In this document: in pieces, positions 55,261 through 61,926 of the stretch
Layout: the number at the start of each line of letters is the position of its first letter
Position numbering within the stretch: position 1 is the stretch's first letter
Origin: Streptomyces sp. Je 1-79
GTDB lineage: Bacteria > Actinomycetota > Actinomycetes > Streptomycetales > Streptomycetaceae
Assembly (NCBI RefSeq): GCF_025195125.1
Contig: NZ_JAMGSL010000006.1
Coordinates: 231,815-295,814 of the forward strand
Reading direction: 5' to 3'
DNA: 64,000 nt
Translations under genes and position numbers: made by a program
The notes under the pieces: generated by a model
What the model saw: only the letters and a program-made list of their open reading frames with translations
Database searches by the model: none
What the model was told of the DNA's origin: nothing

Positions 55261-56424
55261 GAGGGAGTAGCGGCCGGGCTGGGGGTAGACGGCGAGGCCG
55301 TGGGGGCCGCCGCCGACCGGGATGCGGGCCAGCTGCTCACCGGTCCCGGTGTCGATCGCGTAGACCTCGGCGTCGTAACGGCCGGACAGCCACAGCACCT
55401 TGCCGTCGGCGGAGACGCCGCCCATGTCCGGGGAGCCGCCGTCCGGCAGCCGCCACTTCTTCGTCAGCTTGTCCTGCCCGAAGTCGAAGACCGAGATGGA
55501 GCCCTCGCCGCGGTTGGGGATGTACATCTCCTTGGAGTCGCGGGCGACGTAGAGGCCGTGGGCGCCCTTGCCGGTCGGCATCAGCCGCGGGGTGGTGAAC
55601 TTCTCGCCGTCCAGGACCCACACGCCGTGGGCCATCATGTCGGCGACGTAGAAGGTCTTTCCGTCCGGGGAGATCTTCACGTCCTGCGGCATGGCGCCCT
55701 GGAAGGGCAGCTTCTGCTGGCCGATGACCTCCATCTTCGCGGTGTCGACCTTCAGGAGTTCGCCGGAGAACTCGCAGGAGACGACGAAGTACCGCCCGTC
55801 CGCGGAGAAGTCGGCGTGGTTGACGCCGTAGCAGGAGACCGGGACCGTCTTCTTCCGCTCCATGGTGTGCGGGTCGCGGAAGACCAGTTCGCGGTCGAGG
55901 GAGGCCATGACGACCGCGTACTTCCCGTCGGGCGTGAAGTACAGGTTGTACGGGTCGTGGACCTCGACGGGCTTGCCCGCGGCGCCGGTGGCCGGGTCGA
56001 TCGGGGTGAGCGTGTGGCCGCGGTTGTTGTTGACCCAGAGGGTCTTCAGGTCCCAGGAGGGCACGACGTGCTGCGGCTGGATGCCGACCGGGATCGTCTC
56101 GACGACCTTGTACGTGGCCGGGTCGATGACCGAGACCGTGTTGGAGTTGGTGTTGGGCACGTAGACGCGGGACGGGAAGCCCTTGACGACGGGCGAGAGC
56201 ATGCCCGGCCGGTCGGCCGCGTAGACGTCGTCGGGGTCGAGGACCGGCGGCATGCCGGGCAGTCCGGCCGGCGCGGCCTTCTTCGGCGCGGCGGGGAGTG
56301 CGGCGGCCTCCTTCTTGGCGCCGCCACGGGGCTCGGGCGCCTCGTCGGCGAGGCCGCAGCCCGCCAGCGCGGTGAGCAGGGCGGCCGCGAGGAGACTCTT
56401 CGTACGCAGGGTGAGAGGCAGCAT
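55237..56424 (-). CDS. YncE-like beta-propeller lipoprotein
   Basis: A 395-aa exported lipoprotein. The signal is LLAAALLTALAGC with lipobox LAGC. The rest is a seven-bladed propeller with YVTN-type repeats: VYVPNTNSNTVSVIDPATYK, HVVPSWDLKTLWVNNN, TPDGKYAVVMASLDREL and GGVSADGKVLWLSGRYDA. ATG 56424 overlaps the stop of the deacetylase-like gene (TGATG). The joint start suggests the two proteins work together outside the membrane. The ligand is not known; some relatives bind a metal or PQQ-like group. Confidence 0.85.
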   Translation of the reverse strand: MLPLTLRTKSLLAAALLTALAGCGLADEAPEPRGGAKKEAAALPAAPKKAAPAGLPGMPPVLDPDDVYAADRPGMLSPVVKGFPSRVYVPNTNSNTVSVIDPATYKVVETIPVGIQPQHVVPSWDLKTLWVNNNRGHTLTPIDPATGAAGKPVEVHDPYNLYFTPDGKYAVVMASLDRELVFRDPHTMERKKTVPVSCYGVNHADFSADGRYFVVSCEFSGELLKVDTAKMEVIGQQKLPFQGAMPQDVKISPDGKTFYVADMMAHGVWVLDGEKFTTPRLMPTGKGAHGLYVARDSKEMYIPNRGEGSISVFDFGQDKLTKKWRLPDGGSPDMGGVSADGKVLWLSGRYDAEVYAIDTGTGEQLARIPVGGGPHGLAVYPQPGRYSLGHTGVFR

Positions 56425-57182
56425 CAGGTCAGCAGCTCCGTGGTCGTCACCGCGCGCAGGCCGCGGCGGTCGAGGTCGGCGAGGAGGGGCGGCAGCGCGG
56501 CGAGGGTGTCCGCGTAGCCGAGGTGCAGGCTCACCACGGATCCGTTCCGGATCTGTCCGGTGACGTTGCGGACGACGGCCAGGGCGCCGGGCGAGGTGTG
56601 GTCGAGGGAGTCGACGTCGTACGAGAGGACGTGCGGGTAGCCGGCGCGGCCGGCCGCGCGCAGGACGGCCGCGGAGGCGTGCCGGGTCCTGGAGGGCCGG
56701 AACCAGGTACCGATGGAGCCGGTGAGCCGGCGCAGCCGGGTGGCGCAGGCGGCGATCTCGGCGTACGCCTCCTCCTCGGTCATGGCGTTGACGTCGATGT
56801 GGCGCTGGGTGTGGTTGCCGAGGTCGTGGCCGCCGTCGAGGATCCGGCGGGCGATCCCGGGGTGGCGGTCGAGCCACTCCCCGACGGCGAGGACGGTGAC
56901 CCGGGCCCCGCCCTTCTCGGCCTCCGCGAGCACGGAGCGGGCGAGCGCGGGGTCGCCGTGGCCGTGGAAGGTGAGGGCGATCCGGGGGTGGTCGGGCGGG
57001 CCGCTCTCGATCTCGGCGGGGCGTCCGGGGTAGCGGCGGGGGGCCGGGGCGGCGGGCTTCGCGGCGGGGGCGGGGCCGCGCGGCGGGGGCTCGGCCTCCG
57101 TACCGCAGGCGGTGCCGAGGGCCCCCGCGAGGGCGGCCGCCGCACCTGCCCGGAGTGCGCCGCGGCGGTCGGTGAGGGTCAC
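56424..57182 (-). CDS. NodB/polysaccharide-deacetylase-like lipoprotein, catalytic Asp missing
   Basis: A 252-aa exported protein with signal RRGALRAGAAAALAG and lipobox LGTAC. The NodB fold is seen from residue about 60. Motif 2, NHTQRHID, keeps the two metal His. Motif 1, normally TFDDG, reads TFHGHGD, so the catalytic/metal Asp pair is lost. Motif 3 is FRPSRT instead of RPPYG. Motif 5 keeps LHLGY. It is therefore either an inactive or altered deacetylase. It is translationally coupled to the beta-propeller lipoprotein downstream. The 5' region is AT-rich for this genome. Confidence 0.8.
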   Translation of the reverse strand: MTLTDRRGALRAGAAAALAGALGTACGTEAEPPPRGPAPAAKPAAPAPRRYPGRPAEIESGPPDHPRIALTFHGHGDPALARSVLAEAEKGGARVTVLAVGEWLDRHPGIARRILDGGHDLGNHTQRHIDVNAMTEEEAYAEIAACATRLRRLTGSIGTWFRPSRTRHASAAVLRAAGRAGYPHVLSYDVDSLDHTSPGALAVVRNVTGQIRNGSVVSLHLGYADTLAALPPLLADLDRRGLRAVTTTELLT

Positions 57183-57396
57183 GCGCCCATTAAAGGCGTG
57201 GTATGCCCGAAAAATAACGATTGAGCCAATTCAGGACGTTTGCGAGCCACGCCCTGGCGTCCGACATGCGGACGAGGCAAAGAAACACACGATGAACACC
57301 ATACTTATTCACCATTTACAAGGTGGGTGCTCTAGGTCACCAACGATTCATTGATGAAGTGTGGCGGTTTGACCGAATTTGACCCGCTAGGGACTT
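57183..57396. other. AT-rich intergenic region
   Basis: No convincing coding region. The stretch is much more AT-rich than the rest of the window, with AATAACG, CATACTTATTCACC and similar tracts. Possible roles are an upstream promoter region for the deacetylase-like gene on the minus strand and a nucleoid-protein (Lsr2-type) target. TTGACC occurs at 57369 and 57379 without well-placed partners. Confidence 0.5.
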
Positions 57397-57426
57397 TTGG
57401 CGGCACGGCCGCCTCTCTGCCATAGT
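57397..57426 (+). promoter_or_regulatory. Candidate promoter of a small RNA
   Basis: TTGGCG (57397-57402), 18 bases, then CATAGT (57421-57426), a fair match to a HrdB-type promoter. Transcription to the right would run straight into the hairpins at 57467-57502 and 57510-57548. Confidence 0.4.
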
Positions 57427-57429
57427 CGG

Positions 57430-57548
57430 ATCCACGACCCCCATTGACCCGGGCCAGGTCGTCTTCACGGCCGTGGATTACACCCCCCCGATCCACGGCC
57501 GTCTTCACGGAAGCCCCCAGGCGCCGCACAGCGGCGAACGGGGGCTTC
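57430..57548 (+). ncRNA. Putative small RNA with C-rich loop
   Basis: A transcript of about 120 nt is suggested by promoter-like, structure and terminator elements in order. A perfect 12-bp stem (57467-57478 with 57491-57502) has the loop TACACCCCCCCG. Upstream, CGAC...GTCG could enclose another C-run (CCCCCATTGACCC). The end is a strong terminator. C-rich loops recall the actinobacterial 6C RNA, but 6C is, as I recall, near a septum-site gene, not here, so this may be another family. No expression evidence. Confidence 0.55.
57510..57548 (+). terminator. Strong hairpin terminator of the putative small RNA
   Basis: GAAGCCCCC (57510-57518) pairs with GGGGGCTTC (57540-57548), with a second inner stem CGCCGC/GCGGCG around ACA. 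It lies 25 bases before the stop of the convergent RsbW-like gene and may also end that transcript. Confidence 0.8.
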
Positions 57549-57572
57549 TGTGCGTACGGGGTCGGCGAGCGG

Positions 57573-58148
57573 TCAGCGGTCGGAGACGCGCATCTCGAAC
57601 CAGGTCGTCTTGCCGCGCGGCTGGAGATCGACGCCCCAGCGGTCGGAGAGCTTGTCGACGAGGAAGAGTCCCCGGCCGCTGATGTCCATCTCCTGGACGG
57701 GCATCAGACAGGGCAGACCGCGGGACGGGTCGCGGACCTCCACGCGGATCCAGCCGCGCCGGCGCATCAGCCGCAGGGCGAAGACGCGGGCTCCCGTATG
57801 CCGGACCGCGTTGCCGACGAGTTCCGAGACGAGTAAGACGGCGTGCTCCGCGATCAGCGGTGTCAGCGCCCACTGCCGCAGCACGACGCACTGGGTGAGC
57901 CTGCGGGCGACGGCGGCGGACTCGGGACGGGACGGCAGCCGGACGTCGTCCTCGGCCGGATTTCCGTACAACTCCAGGGCCTTGAGGGCCTGTTCGTCCT
58001 CGACCGTCGGCACCCACCGTGCGGCGGTCGCACCGCCGTGCTGTCGCGGTTGCTCGACACCCTCCAGGCCCGCCATGCCCACCATCATGGCCGGACGGAC
58101 GGGGCCGCGTGGGCGTTCCGGAGGAATCGGCCCCCCCGGAATCGACAT
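57573..58148 (-). CDS. RsbW-like ATP-binding regulatory protein
   Basis: A 191-aa protein with a GHKL ATPase domain in its second half. N-box SELVGNAVRHTG, G1 region VRDPSRGLP (degenerate: the DxGxG glycine pattern is not kept), G2 SGRGLFLVDKLSDRWG. The N-terminal 60-70 residues are a disordered proline-rich lead. ATG 58148 has GGAGGAA about 10 bases upstream, which decides among many in-frame ATGs. Probably an anti-sigma-factor or anti-anti-sigma kinase type; target unknown. Not adjacent to an HTH-DUF5753 gene. Confidence 0.82.
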   Translation of the reverse strand: MSIPGGPIPPERPRGPVRPAMMVGMAGLEGVEQPRQHGGATAARWVPTVEDEQALKALELYGNPAEDDVRLPSRPESAAVARRLTQCVVLRQWALTPLIAEHAVLLVSELVGNAVRHTGARVFALRLMRRRGWIRVEVRDPSRGLPCLMPVQEMDISGRGLFLVDKLSDRWGVDLQPRGKTTWFEMRVSDR

Positions 58149-58211
58149 TCCAAGAGATTCCTCCGGCATATGCCAGAGGCGCACGACCGTACTCGCGAGT
58201 ACGTGAGCACG

Positions 58212-58256
58212 GTCGCCCGCCACCGAGTCGCCCGCCACCGGGTCGCCCGCCACCGG
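58212..58256. repeat. 15-bp tandem repeat abutting the enoyl-CoA hydratase stop
   Basis: Three copies of GTCGCCCGCCACCGG (58212-58226, 58227-58241, 58242-58256), the first with one change, ending exactly where the stop codon (58257-58259) begins. Confidence 0.92.
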
Positions 58257-59024
58257 TCAGACGAACTTGGCCTTGCCCGGGCCCTCCTCGACGAAGCTCC
58301 GCATCCCGCGCTCCCGGTCCTCGGTCGCGAACAGGCCCGCGAACCAGTTCCGCTCGATCGCGAGGCCGGTGTCGATGTCGGCCTCCAGGCCCTGGTCGAC
58401 CGCCTCCTTCGCGGCGCGCAGGGCGATGGCGGGGCCCTGGGCGAGCTTCGCGGCCCAGGCGTGCGCCTGCTCGTACACCTCGGCCGCCGGGACGACCCGG
58501 TCGACCAGACCGAGCGTCAGGGCCTCGTCGGCCTTGACCATCCGGCCGGTGAAGATGAGGTCCTTGGCCTTGGACGGGCCGATCAGCCGGGAGAGCCGCT
58601 GGGTGCCGCCGGCGCCCGGGATCAGACCGAGCAGGATCTCCGGCTGACCGAGCTTGGCGTTGTCGGCGGCGATCCGGTAGTCGGCGCACAGCGCCAGTTC
58701 GCAGCCGCCGCCCAGGGCGTAGCCGGTGATCGCGGCGACGACGGGCTTGGGGATCCGGGCGACCGCGGTGAAGGAGTCCTGGAGCGCGCGCGACCGCTTG
58801 ACCATGGCCGCGTGGTCCATGGCCTGCATCTCCTTGATGTCCGCGCCGGCCGCGAACACCTTCTCGCCGCCGTACAGGATCACGGCCCGCACGTCGTCGC
58901 GGTCGGTCGCCTCCTGGGCCAGCTCGCGCAGCCGGTCCTGGATGGCGATGTCGAGGGCGTTCATCGGAGGGCGGTCGAGGCGGATCGTGCCGACGCCTTC
59001 GGCGACTTCGAGGTTCACAGTCAT
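58257..59024 (-). CDS. Enoyl-CoA hydratase/isomerase family protein
   Basis: A 255-aa crotonase-fold enzyme. AAGADIKEMQ carries the oxyanion-hole region. GYALGGGCELALCADYRIA and LGQPEILLGLIPGAGGTQR hold the two Glu positions used by hydratases. Length is normal. Most likely hydrates trans-2-enoyl-CoA in fatty acid breakdown; isomerase or other acyl-CoA chemistry is possible in the family. ATG 59024. No other beta-oxidation gene is adjacent. Confidence 0.92.
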   Translation of the reverse strand: MTVNLEVAEGVGTIRLDRPPMNALDIAIQDRLRELAQEATDRDDVRAVILYGGEKVFAAGADIKEMQAMDHAAMVKRSRALQDSFTAVARIPKPVVAAITGYALGGGCELALCADYRIAADNAKLGQPEILLGLIPGAGGTQRLSRLIGPSKAKDLIFTGRMVKADEALTLGLVDRVVPAAEVYEQAHAWAAKLAQGPAIALRAAKEAVDQGLEADIDTGLAIERNWFAGLFATEDRERGMRSFVEEGPGKAKFV

Positions 59025-59110
59025 GGAAGGCAGGTTAGTGGGCGTTAACGACGTCGGACCCGGTGCCGTTGGTCACAGCACCGGGTCCGGCGTACGAGAG
59101 CTTCCTGGAG

Positions 59111-60370
59111 CTACTTGATCCACTCCGACCAGGACATGTTCCAGCCGTTCAGGCCGTTGTCCGGAGCGATCTGCTTGTCCTTCGAGTTCTTCACGACCAC
59201 CACGTCACCGATGAGCGAGCGGTCGTAGAACCAGGCCGCCGGGGTGGAGCTGTCGCCCGCGCCGCGCGTGTCGCGCAGACCGACACAGCCGTGGCTGACG
59301 TTGGCGGAGCCGAAGGTCCCGGCCGAGGCCCAGTAGTTGCCGTGGACGAAGGTGCCCGAGGTGGACAGCCGCATCGCGTGCGGCACGTCCTTGATGTCGT
59401 ACTCACCGCCGAAGCCGACCGTCGCGCCGTTCATCCGGGTCACCTTGTACTTCTCGCTGATGACCATCTGACCGTTGTACGTGGTCGTGGACGGGGCGCC
59501 CGCGGTGATCGGGAGCGTCTTGATGATCTTGCCGTCGCGCTCGATCTTCATGGTCTTGGCGCTCGCGTCGACCGTGGAGACCTGGCGGCGGCCGATGGTG
59601 AAGGTGACCTTCTTCTTCTGCTTGCCGTAGACGCCCGGGCGGCCCTCGACGCCGTCCAGGTTGAGCTCGACGGTCACCTTGGTGCCGGCGGCCCAGTACT
59701 TCTCCGGGCGGAAGTCGAGGCGGTCGTTGCCGAACCAGTGGCCCTCGACCTGCACCGCGGGCTGCGCGGTCACCTTGATGGCCTTCTCCACGGCCTCGGG
59801 GTCGGTGATGCCCCGGGTGAAGCGGATGGAGACCGGCATGCCGACGCCGACGGTCGAGCCGTCCTCGGGCGTGTAGTGGCCGATGAAGGTGTTCTTCGGG
59901 ACCAGGGTGGTGAAGGTCGTGTCCTTGGCGGACTCACGTCCCTCGGCGTCCTGGGCCACCGCGTGGACCTTGTACTCCGTACCGGCGGCGAGGTGGCCGA
60001 CGGGCTGCCAGCTGGCGCCGTCCGCCGCCATCTTGCCCTCGACCTCGGCGCCCTTGGTGTCGGCGACCGTGACCGTGGTCAGCTTGCCCTGCTCGGCCGT
60101 CACCTTCAGCGCGCCGCTGGTGGCGACCGAGTCGGCGCCGTCCTTCGGAGCGATCGTGACGACCGCCTTCGACGCGGCGATCTCCTGCTTGCCGCCCTGC
60201 GCCGGATCCTTCTTGCTCCCGTCGGCCGGGTCCCCGCCCCCGCACGCCGTCAGTACCAGGAGCAACGCCCCCGCAGCCAGAGCCTGCAGACGTACGCCCC
60301 CGCGACGCCGTCCACGCCCCACCCCGGCCGATATCGGCTGCCCGTTCACTTCGGTCGTCTCCCCTCGCAC
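59111..60370 (-). CDS. L,D-transpeptidase lipoprotein, first copy
   Basis: A 419-aa exported enzyme that makes 3-3 cross-links or attaches proteins to the cell wall. Lipobox LVLTAC. Two Ig-like domains precede the YkuD catalytic domain, whose HGNYWASAG and SHGCVGLRD motifs hold the catalytic Cys. C-terminal WNMSWSEW tail matches LdtMt2-type proteins. GTG 60370 is used. A GGAAC (minus strand, 60453-60457) with GTG 16 bases on is only a loose fit to a SigE promoter. The second, similar gene lies upstream. Confidence 0.93.
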   Translation of the reverse strand: MRGETTEVNGQPISAGVGRGRRRGGVRLQALAAGALLLVLTACGGGDPADGSKKDPAQGGKQEIAASKAVVTIAPKDGADSVATSGALKVTAEQGKLTTVTVADTKGAEVEGKMAADGASWQPVGHLAAGTEYKVHAVAQDAEGRESAKDTTFTTLVPKNTFIGHYTPEDGSTVGVGMPVSIRFTRGITDPEAVEKAIKVTAQPAVQVEGHWFGNDRLDFRPEKYWAAGTKVTVELNLDGVEGRPGVYGKQKKKVTFTIGRRQVSTVDASAKTMKIERDGKIIKTLPITAGAPSTTTYNGQMVISEKYKVTRMNGATVGFGGEYDIKDVPHAMRLSTSGTFVHGNYWASAGTFGSANVSHGCVGLRDTRGAGDSSTPAAWFYDRSLIGDVVVVKNSKDKQIAPDNGLNGWNMSWSEWIK

Positions 60371-60533
60371 GGCCTGGTCTCGCCATGGCCCGCACCCCCG
60401 CGCACATCAATCGCACGCACGGCGTTAGATAATCACACCGCAGGACACGAAAGTTCCACGCGAATGTCACCGTTCAGTCCCAGTTGCACCAGGAACCGTG
60501 CACCTGACCCAGGTCGGCGAGGGGTCGACCGGC

Positions 60534-61760
60534 TCAACGCAGAGCGGAACCTTCCTTCCATTCGTTCCACTCCATGTTCCAGCCTCCGAGGCCGTTGTCG
60601 GGAGCGACCTTTCGGTCACGGGAGTTGACGACCTCGACCACGTCGCCGATGAGCGTCCGCTCGAAGAACCAGCCGGCCGGGGAGTCCGGGCTTCCGCCCT
60701 TCTCGTCCCGCAGGCCGACGCAGCCGTGGCTGACGTTGGCCGAGCCGAAGGTGGAGGGATCGGCCCAGTAGTTGCCGTGCAGGAACGTCCCGGAACTCGT
60801 CAGCCGCATCGCGTGCGGCACGTCCTTGATGTCGTACTCGCCGCCGAAGCCGACCGTCCGGCCGTCCATCCGCGTCACGTCGTAGAGCTCCGTGACGACC
60901 ATCTTCCCGTTGTACGTCGTGGTCTTGGGCGCCCCGGCGGTGACGGGCACCGTCGCGAGCAGCTCGCCGTTCCGGCGGACCTCCATGGTGTGCGCGGCCG
61001 CGTCGACCAGGGACACCTGCGAGCGCCCGACCGTGAACCCGACCCGCTTGCTCTGGATGCCGTACACGCCCGGCGCGCCCTCGACGTCGCGCAGCGCGAG
61101 GTCGACGGTCACCTTGGTGCCGGGCCGCCAGTACTCGGCGGGGCGGAAGTCGAGCCGCTCCTTGCCGAACCAGTGGCCGACGACCTCCACGGGCGGGTCG
61201 GAGGTGACCCTGATGGCCCGTTCGACGGCCTCGCGGTTCTCGATCGCCCGGTTGAAACCGAAGGACACGATCATGCCGGTGCCGACCGTGGAGCGGTTCT
61301 CCGGCTTGAAGTAGCCGATGAAGCGCCGCTCGGGCACGACGGTGGTGAAGGTGGTGTGCCGGGCGGAGCGCCGGCCGTGCGCGTCGAGCGCCACGGCGTC
61401 CACGCTGTACTTCGCGGCGAGCGCCAGCCGGGAGTCCGGCCTGGGCCGCCAGCGAAGACCGTCCTCGCTGATCTCGCCGGGCACCTCCGCCCGCTGGGCG
61501 TCCTCGACCTGGACGACGGTGACCCGCTCCAGGCGTCCGCTGGCGATCCTCACCTCGATCGGCCCCTCGGCCGGCACGCCCTTGCTGCCGTCCTCCGGGC
61601 TGATCCGGATGACGTCGCCCGGTGCCCGCGCCTTCCCGGGCAGCGAGATGTCGATCCCCCCACCACCCCCGCCGTCGCCCTTGCCGGTGCAGCCCGCCAG
61701 GCCCGCCATCAGTGCCGCCACCGCGAGGGCGTGGCCCGCCCGCTTCCATACAAGTGTCAC
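60534..61760 (-). CDS. L,D-transpeptidase lipoprotein, second copy
   Basis: A 408-aa close relative of the neighbouring L,D-transpeptidase, with the same order: lipobox LAGC, Ig-like domains, YkuD domain with HGNYWADPS and SHGCVGLRDEKG. The C-terminus WNMEWNEW also matches. Tandem duplication is likely. GTG 61760 (VTLVWKRAGHALAV) is preferred because it gives a compact signal peptide; GTG 61781 has GGAGG too close. It is separated by 163 bp from the first copy, so they may be separately regulated. Divergent from glgX. Confidence 0.93.
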   Translation of the reverse strand: MTLVWKRAGHALAVAALMAGLAGCTGKGDGGGGGGIDISLPGKARAPGDVIRISPEDGSKGVPAEGPIEVRIASGRLERVTVVQVEDAQRAEVPGEISEDGLRWRPRPDSRLALAAKYSVDAVALDAHGRRSARHTTFTTVVPERRFIGYFKPENRSTVGTGMIVSFGFNRAIENREAVERAIRVTSDPPVEVVGHWFGKERLDFRPAEYWRPGTKVTVDLALRDVEGAPGVYGIQSKRVGFTVGRSQVSLVDAAAHTMEVRRNGELLATVPVTAGAPKTTTYNGKMVVTELYDVTRMDGRTVGFGGEYDIKDVPHAMRLTSSGTFLHGNYWADPSTFGSANVSHGCVGLRDEKGGSPDSPAGWFFERTLIGDVVEVVNSRDRKVAPDNGLGGWNMEWNEWKEGSALR

Positions 61761-61926
61761 GCCCAACCCAACGACAGCCACCCTCCAGGGGAAACGTGCG
61801 TGCGGGTCATGTTGGGAGTACGACGGTTCGGGCAGAACAGGTGGGAGACCACGTGCGGGGACCCGCGGCCGGGACGCCGCGGGGTCGGTGCCGTGCGAGG
61901 CCCGACGAGCCGCGGGAGGCCGACAG

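Noticed and set aside
57430..57548. Assignment of the small RNA as 6C RNA
   Set aside because: C-rich loop is suggestive but, as I recall, 6C RNA lies near a septum-site gene elsewhere; without a covariance search the name is not used.
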